Positions 36,563 to 45,179 of a stretch of 64,000 nucleotides of DNA are shown piece after piece. Positions within the stretch are counted from its first letter, which is position 1; each line of letters opens with the position of its first letter. This DNA comes from Nocardiopsis sp. TSRI0078. GTDB taxonomy: Bacteria; Actinomycetota; Actinomycetes; Streptosporangiales; Streptosporangiaceae. The notes beneath the pieces are model-generated. The model did no database searches. It had not been told where the DNA came from and was given only the letters and a program-made list of their open reading frames with translations. The stretch is from the NCBI RefSeq assembly GCF_001905145.1, contig NZ_LWLB01000007.1:1-64000 (forward strand), in the 5' to 3' direction. The position numbers were made by a program, and so were the translations under genes.

Positions 36563-37618
36563 ATGTCCCCTGCCTTCCTCCCCGGACTGGAGCTGTCCCG
36601 GGCCCTGTACACGGACGCGGTCGCCCCGCTGCTCGCCTCCGGGCGCCGTCCGGTCCCGCACGCCGCCGCGCTGCTCGGCCCGGGGTCCGAGGTCCTCGGG
36701 TTGGACACCGAGCGCTCCACCGACCACGGGTGGGGACCCCGCCTGCAGCTCTTCGTGGCCGACCCCGGCGAACGCGCGCGTGTGCGGGACATGCTCGACG
36801 ACGGCCTGCCCGACCGGGTGCGCGGCTGGCCGACCCGGTTCGCCCCCTGCGACGGCCCTCCCGGGACGTGGCTGCCCGACGCCGACGCACCCGACGGCCG
36901 CCACCGGGTGGAGGTCCTCGACACCGGCGACTGGTTCCGCGGGTACCTGGGCTTCGACCCGCGCGCCGGGGTGAGCACCACCGACTGGCTCGCCACACCC
37001 GCCCAGCGGCTCGCCGAGGCGGTCGGCGGCGCCGTCTTCCACGACGACGACGGCGAGCTCACCCGGGCCCGGGAGCGCCTGGCCTGGTACCCGGACGACG
37101 TGTGGCGGTACGTGCTGGCCTGCCAGTGGCAGCGCGTGTCCCAGGAGGAGCCCTTCCCCGGCCGCTGCGCGGAGGTCGGCGACCTCCTGGGCGCCCGGGT
37201 GGTCGCCGCCCGGCTGGTGCGCGACCTCATGCGCCTGGCCCTGCTGCTGTCCCGCCGCTACCCGCCCTACTCCAAGTGGCTGGGCAGCGCGTTCTCCCGC
37301 CTGCCCGAGGCGGAGGCGCTCTCCCCTCCGCTGTCCCGCGGCCTGGACGCGGACGCCGGGGCCCTCGCCGAGGCCTGCTCCCTGCTCGCCGCCTGGCAGA
37401 ACCGGACCGGCCTCGCCGAACCCCTGGACACCGGTCTGCGGCCGTTCCACGACCGCCCCTGGCCGGTGCTGGACTCGGCCCGGTTCACGCGTGCCCTGCT
37501 GGAGCGGATCGAGGACCCGGAACTGGCGGACCGGCCCCCGGTCGGCGCGGTCGACCAGTTCGTCGACAACACCGACGCCCTGACCAGGCCGGAGGTGTTC
37601 CGCTCCCTGGAGCCGTGA
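36563..37618 (+). CDS. DUF4037-family, nucleotidyltransferase-like protein
   Basis: A 351-aa protein. The N-terminal part has AAALLGPGSEVLGLDTERST, then DHGWGPRLQLFV, where the D-x-D-like acidic pair of a minimal nucleotidyltransferase would be. A DUF4037 helical domain follows from about residue 130 (VFHDDDGELTRARERLAWYP, then VWRYVLACQWQRVSQEEPF). These proteins are thought to modify small molecules such as aminoglycosides or nucleotides, but the substrate here is unknown. Single gene with its own promoter. Confidence 0.82.
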   Translation: MSPAFLPGLELSRALYTDAVAPLLASGRRPVPHAAALLGPGSEVLGLDTERSTDHGWGPRLQLFVADPGERARVRDMLDDGLPDRVRGWPTRFAPCDGPPGTWLPDADAPDGRHRVEVLDTGDWFRGYLGFDPRAGVSTTDWLATPAQRLAEAVGGAVFHDDDGELTRARERLAWYPDDVWRYVLACQWQRVSQEEPFPGRCAEVGDLLGARVVAARLVRDLMRLALLLSRRYPPYSKWLGSAFSRLPEAEALSPPLSRGLDADAGALAEACSLLAAWQNRTGLAEPLDTGLRPFHDRPWPVLDSARFTRALLERIEDPELADRPPVGAVDQFVDNTDALTRPEVFRSLEP

Positions 37619-37774
37619 GGCCCCTTCCGGGGCATGCGCCGGGCCGGTGGCGGATCCGTCGGGGCCGCAGGTGCCCCGACGTGCTCAGGGGATGCCCCCG
37701 AGGCGTTCCTTGGGCGCCTCGGCCCCGCCCCCCCGGCGGGCGTGCCCCTTCCGTTCCGATGGTCCGGGGTGCCG

Positions 37775-37780
37775 TACGAT
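37775..37780 (+). promoter_or_regulatory. -10 element for leaderless MpaB-like gene
   Basis: TACGAT-N7-ATG, with no Shine-Dalgarno sequence. Confidence 0.5.
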
Positions 37781-37787
37781 CCCAGAC

Positions 37788-38741
37788 ATGGGCCGATCGT
37801 CCGATGAATCACCCCTGCGACGGACCAGCGGGGAGGCCTGCGCCCTCGGTGGCGCCGGATACGCCGTCCTGCTCCAGATCGCCCATCCCAGCGTCGCCCG
37901 GGGCGTGCACGACCACAGCGACTTCTCCACGCGGCCGTTCAACCGCCTGCTCGGCACCCTCTACTTCGTGTACGGAACGGTCTACGGCACCGAGGAGGAG
38001 CGCGAGCGCCTGCACGCCATCGTGCGCGCGATACACCGCAAGGTGAACGGGCCGGGGTACCGTGCGCTCGACGACGACCTCCTGCTGTGGGTGGCCGCCA
38101 CCCTGTACGAGTGCACCTCGCGCCTGAACGCGATGGTGTTCGGAGAACCCGGCGATGAGGAGCGCGCCCTGCACCTGCGCGAGGCGTCGGTGCTCGGCAC
38201 CGCCCTGGGCCTGCCCGAGGAGAGGTGGCCGGCGACCCTGGAGGAGTTCGACGCCTACTGGGAGGGGGCCATGGCCGGGCTGCGCGTGGGAGAGGAGGCG
38301 CGCGCCGTCACCGAGCAACTGTTCCACCCGGCGTCCCTGCCCCTGCGGCCGCTCATGAGGGTGCAGTCGCTCCTCACCGGCGGACTCCTGCCGCCCCACC
38401 TGCGCGAGCAGTTCGGCATCCCCTGGTCGGACACCCGCCAGCGCCGCTTCGACCGGGTCGTGCGGGTGGCCCGGGCGGTGTATCCGCGCGTTCCCCGGCC
38501 CGTGCGCTTCCTGCCCGCCACCCTGTGCCTGTGGACCATGCGTCGCGGACTGCTGGGACCGCGCTGGCTGGGGCCGCCGCGGCGCCGACCAGGGCTGCGC
38601 GGAGCGGGGGGGAACCGTCGGCTGAGTCCGCCGAGCCGGCTCGGTCGGCCGGGTCCGGCCCGGACCGTCAGCCGAGGGCGGCGGACAGGCCCTCCAGGGC
38701 CTTCCTGGCCTCCTCCGCCTCGGCCAGGCCCAGGTCGGTGA
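37788..38741 (+). CDS. MpaB/DUF2236-family oxygenase-like protein with long basic tail
   Basis: A 317-aa protein of the latex-clearing/ER-bound oxygenase MpaB' group (heme proteins). Conserved parts are LLQIAHPSVARGVHDHSDFS, LLWVAATLYECTSR and the EFDAYWEGAM helix. After about residue 262 (PRWLGPP) the sequence becomes a Pro/Arg/Gly-rich tail with no family match. The tail crosses into the 3' end of the convergent SARP gene for 74 bp, which suggests a lost stop codon. Substrate unknown. Confidence 0.82.
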   Translation: MGRSSDESPLRRTSGEACALGGAGYAVLLQIAHPSVARGVHDHSDFSTRPFNRLLGTLYFVYGTVYGTEEERERLHAIVRAIHRKVNGPGYRALDDDLLLWVAATLYECTSRLNAMVFGEPGDEERALHLREASVLGTALGLPEERWPATLEEFDAYWEGAMAGLRVGEEARAVTEQLFHPASLPLRPLMRVQSLLTGGLLPPHLREQFGIPWSDTRQRRFDRVVRVARAVYPRVPRPVRFLPATLCLWTMRRGLLGPRWLGPPRRRPGLRGAGGNRRLSPPSRLGRPGPARTVSRGRRTGPPGPSWPPPPRPGPGR

Positions 38742-41664
38742 AGACCTCCTCCGCCTCCTTCAGGAGTTCCCGTGCCCGGTCCGCCGCCATGGTCGGTGCG
38801 GGCAGCCGGCCGAGGGCGAGCGCGGCGCGGGCGACCATGTAGCGCTCACTGCGCTCGGTCGCGATGGCGTGGGCCTTCTCCAGCTCGACCGCGGCCTCGT
38901 CGTAGCGGCCCGCGGCGGCGTAGGTGATCCCCAGGTCGGTGCGGATCTCGGCGTCGCCGCTGCGGAGGCCGGACTTCTCCGAGAGCACCAGGGCCTCGTC
39001 GTGGGACTCGGCCGCCCTCTCCCAGTCCCCAGCCGCCCGGTGGGCTATACCCAGAGCGTTGTGCACGTAGATCTGGTTGTCCACCAGGTGTAGGCGCTGG
39101 GACAGCCCCAGCGCCTCGTTCAGGTCACGGAAGGCGGTGTCCAGGTCGCCCAGTCCCACACGGGCCTCACCCATGACACGTTTGGCCTGGGCCCTGGCCT
39201 CATCCTGGTTTTCTCCCTTGGCCTTCGCCATGGCCTGCTCGGCACAGTGCAGTGCCTCGGTGTGCTCACCGAGCGCCTGCTTCACCACGGCGAGGCCGCC
39301 CCACTGCAACGCCTCCAGCCGGGTGTCCCCCAGCTGGGCAGCGTGGTCCAGTACACCTTGGACGGCCTCTGCGGCGTCCGCGAGACGGCCGACACGTTCG
39401 TAGACCATGCCCAGATTGGCCAGCACCCGCACCAGCCCTCTGCTGTCGCCGGTCGAGTCCAGCAGGTTCCGAGCCTCCGTGAGGAGATCGAGGGACTCGT
39501 CGAAGCGCCCCGAGAGGCAGTGGGCGATGCCCAGACCGATGAGGGTCACCGCGCGCCCGCGCCGGTTCCCCTGCTTGTCACTGATCTGCAGCGCCCGCTG
39601 GTGGGAGCTGATCAGCAGGCCCATCTGGCCGTGGAGGGCGTAGAAGCGCCACACCGCGTCGGCCATGCGCCAGGCGTACTCGCCGTTGTCGTGTGAGGCG
39701 AAGTACTCGATCGTCTCCGCCAGGTTCTCCTGGTGCAGGCTGAACCAGTTCTCCGCGTCCTCACGTCCTGCCAGTTCCGTTCGATAGCCGGGACGCACCT
39801 CGACATCCTCGTGTCCCCGTGGCCCCAGGAGGTCGGCGGCGTGCTGGGCGGTCGCCATGTACTGCTCCGCCAGGCGGAGCTTGGCCGCGTCGATCTCCTC
39901 CGTGGACAGGACCATGGCCGCGCGGTCCCGGGAGAAGGCACCGATGAGGTCGTGCAGGCGGTACACGTCACCCTGGGGCTCCTCCAGCAGGCAGACCCCG
40001 ACCAGCTCCTGGAGGATGTCGTCGGCGCCCTCCACGGTCATGTCCAGTAGGGCGGCCGCTCCGCCGAGGTCGATGGTGCTGCCGATCATCAGGCCCAGGA
40101 GGAGGAAGGCCCGGCTCTGGTCCCGGTTGAGGCTCTGGAAGGACAGGTCGATGGCGGACTCGACGCTCTGCCCCTCGACCTGGAGTTCGCGGAACCTGCG
40201 GTTCTGCTCACCGAGCCGGCGGGCGACGTGCGCGAACGACCACTTGGGCCGGCTGAGCATGCGCCCCGCGACCACGCGCAGGGCCAGGGGGAGACCACCG
40301 CAGATACGGACGATCTCCCGCGCCTGATCGGGCTCGCGCTGCACGCGCTCCTCACCCAGGACCCGGCCGAGGAGTTCCAGGGAGGAATGCTCGTCGAACA
40401 CGCCGAGGGAGAGGAAGCGGGCACCGCTGAGCCCCGAGAGCTCGTTGCGCGTGGTGATCAGGGTCATCGACCCCGGAGAGGACAGCAGGAGCGGGCTGAC
40501 CTGGGCGTAACTGGCGGCGTTGTCCAGGACGAGCAGCGCCCTGCGTCCCATGAGGGTGGCCCGCCACAGCGCCGACCGCTCGTCGAGGGTTTCCGGCACG
40601 GCCTCGGGCTCGACCCCGACCGCGCGCAGCAGGGCGCCGAGCGCCGACGCGGCGTCGAGCGGTTCCCTGTCCGTGGTGTAGCCGTACAGGTCGATGAACA
40701 GCTGACCGTCGGGGTAGCGCTTGGCCGCCTCGTAGCCGAACCGGACCGCGGTGGTCGTCTTGCCCTCGCCGCCGCTGCCCGTGATGACGCAGACCTGGGC
40801 GCGGTCCTCACCGGCACGGGCCACCTCGTCCAGCCGCCGCAGGGACTCCTGGCGGCCGGTGAAGTCGGGAAGGTCCCTGGGCAGGTCGTTGCGCACCACG
40901 AAGCGCGTGCCCGGTTCCCCTGAGGACGGGTCCTCCGCCCCCTCCTCGGGCGGGTCCTCCCGGAGGATCCGGGTGTGCAGGGCGACCAGCTCCGGCCCCG
41001 GGTCGACGCCCAGCTCCTCCGCGAGCCTGGTCCGCAGCTCCTCGTAGACGGAGAGCGCCCTGGCACGCTCGTTGTCACGCCACAGGGCCGTGATGAGCAG
41101 GTGGTGCAGGCGTTCCCGGAACAGCTCCTCGCTGACCACGGGGGTCAGCCGGGAGACCACGTCGGAGTACCTTCCCAGCTCCAGGGCGCAGGTGGCCCAG
41201 GCGATGACCGAGGACCAGTACTCCTCCTTCAGGGGGGCGACCACGGAGTGGTCCAGGTACTCCGAGCCGACACCGGAGAAGGGCACTCCGCGCCAGCACT
41301 CCAGTGCCCGCTCCAGCAGCTCGATCGCCGCCTTGGGCTCAGCCGCGGCGGCTCTGTCCTGGAGGTTGCGGAAGCGGTGCAGATCGACGGAGTCGGGCTC
41401 GACGTCGAGGGTGTAGCCGCCGGAGGTCGTGGCGATGGTGCCGGGGAGGGCGCGGCGCAGGTGGGAGATCTGGACCTGGATGACGGAGCGCGCGGTGCGG
41501 GGCGGGTCGTCGTTCCACAGGTAGCCGATGAGCTGTTCGATGGTGACCTCGCGGCCCAGGTGCACCAGCAGTGCTCCCAGCACGCAGCACTGGCGCGGAC
41601 CGCCGACCGGAACGGGTCGGCCGTCGGACCAGACGGTGATGGGGCCAAGCACGCCGAATTCCAC
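38668..41664 (-). CDS. AfsR-like SARP regulator (SARP-BTAD-NB-ARC-TPR)
   Basis: A 998-aa regulator. An OmpR-type winged helix lies at about 1-90 (VPVGGPRQCCVLGALLVHLG, then SVIQVQISHLRRAL). The BTAD helical domain is at about 95-240, and the NB-ARC ATPase at about 265-550, with P-loop ITGSGGEGKTTT and the GGLPLALRVVAGRML motif. TPR repeats follow at about 650-980. It is built like Streptomyces AfsR, which is phosphorylated and turns on the small gene afsS. The GTG at 41664 gives the canonical VEFGVLGPI start. TAGGGT lies 8 nt upstream, so the mRNA is probably leaderless. Confidence 0.9.
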   Translation of the reverse strand: MEFGVLGPITVWSDGRPVPVGGPRQCCVLGALLVHLGREVTIEQLIGYLWNDDPPRTARSVIQVQISHLRRALPGTIATTSGGYTLDVEPDSVDLHRFRNLQDRAAAAEPKAAIELLERALECWRGVPFSGVGSEYLDHSVVAPLKEEYWSSVIAWATCALELGRYSDVVSRLTPVVSEELFRERLHHLLITALWRDNERARALSVYEELRTRLAEELGVDPGPELVALHTRILREDPPEEGAEDPSSGEPGTRFVVRNDLPRDLPDFTGRQESLRRLDEVARAGEDRAQVCVITGSGGEGKTTTAVRFGYEAAKRYPDGQLFIDLYGYTTDREPLDAASALGALLRAVGVEPEAVPETLDERSALWRATLMGRRALLVLDNAASYAQVSPLLLSSPGSMTLITTRNELSGLSGARFLSLGVFDEHSSLELLGRVLGEERVQREPDQAREIVRICGGLPLALRVVAGRMLSRPKWSFAHVARRLGEQNRRFRELQVEGQSVESAIDLSFQSLNRDQSRAFLLLGLMIGSTIDLGGAAALLDMTVEGADDILQELVGVCLLEEPQGDVYRLHDLIGAFSRDRAAMVLSTEEIDAAKLRLAEQYMATAQHAADLLGPRGHEDVEVRPGYRTELAGREDAENWFSLHQENLAETIEYFASHDNGEYAWRMADAVWRFYALHGQMGLLISSHQRALQISDKQGNRRGRAVTLIGLGIAHCLSGRFDESLDLLTEARNLLDSTGDSRGLVRVLANLGMVYERVGRLADAAEAVQGVLDHAAQLGDTRLEALQWGGLAVVKQALGEHTEALHCAEQAMAKAKGENQDEARAQAKRVMGEARVGLGDLDTAFRDLNEALGLSQRLHLVDNQIYVHNALGIAHRAAGDWERAAESHDEALVLSEKSGLRSGDAEIRTDLGITYAAAGRYDEAAVELEKAHAIATERSERYMVARAALALGRLPAPTMAADRARELLKEAEEVFTDLGLAEAEEARKALEGLSAALG

Positions 41665-41722
41665 AAACAGCAACCCTAGCAAGGGCCATTGGCGAGAAAA
41701 GGGAATACGGACATGCCAACGG

Positions 41723-41755
41723 CTCCGAGTACCCCCTCCACTCAGGTACTCGGAG
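41723..41755. repeat. 11-bp perfect inverted repeat between the small acidic gene and the SARP gene
   Basis: CTCCGAGTACC and GGTACTCGGAG, 11-nt loop. It may be the terminator of the small gene or an operator for the SARP gene. No T-run follows on the minus strand. Confidence 0.6.
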
Positions 41756-41781
41756 TGACCGTCGGAACACCCGGAAAGGAG

Positions 41782-41952
41782 TTACTCCTCCTGGGCGGGC
41801 TTCTCCTCAACGGGAGCGTCCTGTGCCGGCTGCTCCTCGGCGGGAGCGCTCTTCGTCGGGTCGGGCTCCTGGAAGGGCCGGATCTTCGCCTCAGGGGCCG
41901 CGTCCGCGACGATCGCCTCGAACTCCTCGTCCACGGTCAGCATCTTCGGCAC
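41782..41952 (-). CDS. Small acidic Glu/Pro/Ala-rich protein, AfsS-like candidate
   Basis: A 56-aa protein read from GTG 41952 with GAGGAG 5 nt upstream: VPKMLTVDEEFEAIVADAAP, then a Pro/Glu/Ala-rich end with imperfect repeats (APAEEQPAQD, APVEEKPAQE). I recognise no family. Its position before an AfsR-like gene, its size and its repetitive Pro/Ala/Glu tail resemble Streptomyces AfsS, a 63-aa activator, although the sequences do not align clearly. The upstream region carries SARP-type direct repeats, so it may be the regulator's direct target. Confidence 0.65.
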   Translation of the reverse strand: MPKMLTVDEEFEAIVADAAPEAKIRPFQEPDPTKSAPAEEQPAQDAPVEEKPAQEE

Positions 41953-42045
41953 TCGAACTCCTCGTCTCACGGCACTCGCGTAGAGCCGTAACGTCGCCCT
42001 ACGTCTTCTACGAAGCATCAACGGACCCCGCCTTCCGGCGGACTG

Positions 42046-42088
42046 GCCACCCGTGGCGGGTTCCGCCTCAAAGCACACCACGGGTGGC
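42046..42088. repeat. 11-bp perfect inverted repeat in the leader of the small acidic gene
   Basis: GCCACCCGTGG (42046-42056) and CCACGGGTGGC (42078-42088) with a 21-nt loop. Lies between the putative SARP box and the small gene, so it would be in the 5' leader. Confidence 0.6.
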
Positions 42089-42191
42089 GTGTGTCCAACG
42101 AACGTCGCACTGGTCGGAACCGCGAGCCGTCCTCTCGCGGAACCGATCGCGTCGAACGTGTTCCACACTAGAGAGATACTCTTCCACTGCG

Positions 42192-42209
42192 CTTTCAGTC
42201 TTCTTTCAG
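42192..42209 (-). promoter_or_regulatory. Putative SARP binding site (heptamer direct repeats)
   Basis: On the minus strand, CTGAAAG-AAGA-CTGAAAG: two identical heptamers with a 4-bp spacer, the 11-bp period typical of SARP operators. TAGTGT (complement of 42165-42170), 21 nt downstream, is a possible -10. Confidence 0.5.
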
Positions 42210-42818
42210 CGCCGAAACCGGCGCAGCGGCAGGGATTGTGGGGGCCGCGCCATCATTGACCGCCAAGAGCCGCGAGGGCCAGTGTCTGGCCGGTTGCGGA
42301 CAGTGAGAAGTGGTCCGCACCTGCCGTGACACCCCTTGTGCGGGCGGTACTGGCACTCCCCCATGAAGGCCTCACGGGGAGAAAGATCCCGGTCACGGCG
42401 AAAGCGCCCACGCTTCCCATTACTTCCGCGAAACGGGCGTCACAAACCGCTGACATTCGTACGCCCGTGGCACCCTTTTGGGAACCGCGTTCCACGAGTG
42501 ACATTCTCAACTCCCTCGGAAAGTTCTTCCGGACGGGGCGTCAGGGAAGCGCCTGTACGGGTCACACGGCGATCAGGTCACCGGAACGCCGCCGGGGCAG
42601 GCCCCGGTCCGGCCATGTCAGTCCGCGCCCGGAGAAGGCCGGCGCCGGGGTGCCACCGGTGCGGCCGCACGGCGCAGGGCCGGTGGCGCCGTGCGGGGTG
42701 GGGCGCGTACACCGAAAAGCGGGGACTGTGGAAGATCCGGGTACGGGCCGTAGGTTCTAGGGAGTGGCCGGATGGACGGACCCCGGCGGTTCTGGAGGGC
42801 GCGGAGTTGGAGGACGTG
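42210..42818. other. 609-bp region with no confident gene
   Basis: A minus-strand frame of about 83 codons from ATG 42504, with GGAG 6 nt upstream, ends at 42253. Its codon use is mixed and it has no known family, so I do not call it. The right end is the 5' region of the NUDIX gene. Confidence 0.4.
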
Positions 42819-43331
42819 ATGCTGGACGGCGACGGAAACGGCTGGGTGAGCCTGCCGGACGGATCCCGCAGATGGGGGGTCTACGGCGCGGCCGGTCTGC
42901 TGCTGTACGCCACCGACATGGCCGGGAGGGGCCACGTACTGCTCCAGCACCGGGCCGGGTGGACCCACATGGGCGGCACCTGGGGGATCCCCGGTGGCGC
43001 CCGGAACCGGGACGAGACCCCCCTGGAGGCCGCCGTGCGCGAGTTCCGGGAGGAGGTCGACGGCGACCTGGCCGAGTACACCCTGCTGGGCGTGCACGAG
43101 CAGGATCTGACCGTGTGGCGCTACGACACGTTCCTGGCGCGGCTGCCGGAGCTGACCCCGTTCCGTCCCGGCAACTCCGAGAGCCGGGAGGTGCGCTGGG
43201 TGCCGGTGGACTCGGCGGATTCGCTTCCCCTGCTGCCCGCGTTCCGTACCGCCTGGCCGCACCTGTGCGCGGACCTGGCCTCCGCGACCGCGGGGAGGGC
43301 GGGCGACCGGGGCGCCTCCGCCGCCGACTGA
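42819..43331 (+). CDS. NUDIX hydrolase
   Basis: A 170-aa protein with the NUDIX box in GGTWGIPGGARNRDETPLEA followed by AVREFREEVDG: G-x5-E-x7-REFREEVDG, where the central EE is kept. N-terminal strands WGVYGAAGLLLYATD and VLLQHRAGWTHM are typical of MutT-like enzymes. GGAGG lies 5 nt before ATG 42819. Substrate unknown. Confidence 0.87.
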   Translation: MLDGDGNGWVSLPDGSRRWGVYGAAGLLLYATDMAGRGHVLLQHRAGWTHMGGTWGIPGGARNRDETPLEAAVREFREEVDGDLAEYTLLGVHEQDLTVWRYDTFLARLPELTPFRPGNSESREVRWVPVDSADSLPLLPAFRTAWPHLCADLASATAGRAGDRGASAAD

Positions 43332-43647
43332 CCCCGAAGCCCCTCGGGGCCCTCCGCTCCCGCGTGAAGCGGCCCCGCACGTACGCGTCGGCACGCGGTG
43401 GCGGGTGCGTGCGCACCAAGGAATCAGTATCGGACACGTGAATGTCGGATATAAGCACGGCCCGGAACACGGACCAGGGTCCCGTGGGGAACCCGGAGAC
43501 CCGTCCCGGACGTTGTCGGGGTACTGCGCGCAAGTAGGGGGAATGTCAGGGACGGGCCCTGATGTACTCGGAAGCCCCGGCCTTGCATGCTGGAGGGGAC
43601 GGCCCGGCGAAGAGCGGTCGTCACGCTATTCGACTGGAGCAGTGGAC
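43332..43647. other. Intergenic region with a short palindrome
   Basis: 316 bp, no gene. TATCGGACA and TGTCGGATA (43428-43451) form an inverted repeat with one mismatch. Confidence 0.4.
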
Positions 43648-44067
43648 ATGACGCTGGAGCGCGGTAACGCATTCACCCCCGTCGCCTCGGCGACGATGAT
43701 CTGGCCCTGGACCACCTCCGTGCTGGGCGGCGCGGCCGGTGGGGCCCTCTTCTTCCTCCTCAACCTGGGCTCCGGCCTCGGTGCCATCGCCTCCGGGCTG
43801 ACCGCGGCGGTGATCTTCTTCTCCCTGGTCGGCGGCGTGGGCGGCGTGATGAGCAGGAAGTCCGACCGCCGGGGCAGGCGCTACGCGGCCTCCTACCCCT
43901 TCCGGTACGCGGCCGTACCCGCCGGAATCGGCGGTGCGGGCTTCGCCCTCGTCAGCATCTTCACGGGTTCGATCATCGGCGGCATCTTCGGCGGACTGTT
44001 CGTCGCGGCGGCGATCTGGATCACCGTGGGGCTCATCGCGATGGTGGTGGGGGACAAGAACGCCTAG
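43648..44067 (+). CDS. Four-span membrane protein of unknown function
   Basis: A 139-aa protein. Hydrophobic helices at about 19-40, 44-64, 85-106 and 110-134, with a basic cytoplasmic loop (MSRKSDRRGRRYA) in the middle. GGAG lies 8 nt before the ATG. I recognise no family. Followed 62 nt later by the DUF2786 gene on the same strand, so possibly co-transcribed. Confidence 0.75.
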   Translation: MTLERGNAFTPVASATMIWPWTTSVLGGAAGGALFFLLNLGSGLGAIASGLTAAVIFFSLVGGVGGVMSRKSDRRGRRYAASYPFRYAAVPAGIGGAGFALVSIFTGSIIGGIFGGLFVAAAIWITVGLIAMVVGDKNA

Positions 44068-44129
44068 GCTCGGTGTTTTCCGCCTGAGGCGGGAGTACGA
44101 CACTCACCTACGGGAGCAACCGGGCGCCG

Positions 44130-44957
44130 ATGACTGAATCTGCTCGTCAGAAGATGGTCGAGCGGGTCCGCGGGCTCCTCCGCATGGCGGAGGATCCCGC
44201 GGTTACTGATGCCGAGAGCCAGGCGTTCACCGCCAAGGCCGCCGAGCTGATGACCCGCCACGCGATCGCCGAGGCCGAAGCTCGCGCTGAGAGGGGCGAG
44301 GAGCCGGACGCGATCAGCCGCATGGACTACACCGTGTCGGGGGTGGGGGGCCACGGTAAGGCGCGGGTGCGGGCGCTGGCCGACATCGCCGCCGCCTACG
44401 GCTGCCAGTCCGCGGTACGGGGCAACACCTCGGAGAACACCGAGCGCGTCATCATCCTGGTGGGCACGGTCAACGCGCTGGACGCGCTGCGCATGCTGCT
44501 GCCGTCGATCTCCATGCAGATGGAGGCGTCGGCGAAGTTCATGAGCTCCTCGCACGTGACCGACATCCGGGAGCTGCGCAACTACACGCGCTCGGAGCTG
44601 GAGACCGAGCGCAAGCGCTACTACCGGTCGTTCGTGCGCGCCTACGGGCAGGCGGTGGCCGAGCGCATCCGCGAGTTCCGGGCGCGGCTGCAGGAGATGT
44701 CCTCGACCGAGGAGTCCGAGGACTCGGTGGAGGGCGTGGACGCCGCGCGCGGAGCGGAACTGGTGCTGAAGGACGACGTGCACCGGGTGAACGAGGAGTT
44801 CCACAAGCAGTTCCCGCAGCTGCGCAAGCACCGCCCCGAACGCACGCACAGCGCGGCGGGATATCGGGCGGGCTACCGGCGGGGGCGCCAGGCCGAACTG
44901 GGCCTGGACACCCCCGTGGGCCGTGGTGGATCGTCCACACTGACCGAAGGCGAGTAG
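44130..44957 (+). CDS. DUF2786-domain protein
   Basis: A 275-aa protein. The DUF2786 helix pair is at the N-terminus: KMVERVRGLLRMAEDPAVTD, then ESQAFTAKAAELMTRHAI. A second domain follows (about 65-250, DIAAAYGCQSAVRG, LVGTVNALDALRML) that usually accompanies it. In other bacteria and phages similar proteins are linked to DNA; no activity is established. Convergent with dnaN across the DnaA-box cluster. Confidence 0.82.
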   Translation: MTESARQKMVERVRGLLRMAEDPAVTDAESQAFTAKAAELMTRHAIAEAEARAERGEEPDAISRMDYTVSGVGGHGKARVRALADIAAAYGCQSAVRGNTSENTERVIILVGTVNALDALRMLLPSISMQMEASAKFMSSSHVTDIRELRNYTRSELETERKRYYRSFVRAYGQAVAERIREFRARLQEMSSTEESEDSVEGVDAARGAELVLKDDVHRVNEEFHKQFPQLRKHRPERTHSAAGYRAGYRRGRQAELGLDTPVGRGGSSTLTEGE

Positions 44958-44982
44958 GCCCTTTCGCCGTTCGGTGCGAAAG

Positions 44983-45141
44983 TTTTCCACAGGCTGTGCA
45001 CAGAACCGCTCCCGTGGACGTTTTCGCATGTCAGAGCCAAAATGCGAAGGTTCCGCGGGAGTGGTTCGGTTGTGCCGTGGGGGTGGTTACCCGGGGTTAT
45101 CCACAGGAAGATCGGCCTCCTGTGGATAACTTTGTGGATAA
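44983..45141. promoter_or_regulatory. DnaA-box cluster
   Basis: Three perfect TTATCCACA boxes: one on + at 45097-45105, two on - (TGTGGATAA) at 45121-45129 and 45133-45141. There is also a one-mismatch box TTTTCCACA at 44983-44991 and the palindrome CTGTGCACAG at 44994-45003. Boxes 1 and 2 form a perfect 12-bp inverted repeat around a 9-nt loop, so the site could also act as a terminator for the convergent genes. Confidence 0.7.
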
Positions 45142-45179
45142 CATCGCGGTCCGGCAGAGAAAGGGACCAAAACCCCAGT

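Noticed and set aside
42253..42504. 83-codon minus-strand frame with GGAG upstream
   Set aside because: Mixed codon use and no recognisable family; kept only as a note in the intergenic entry.
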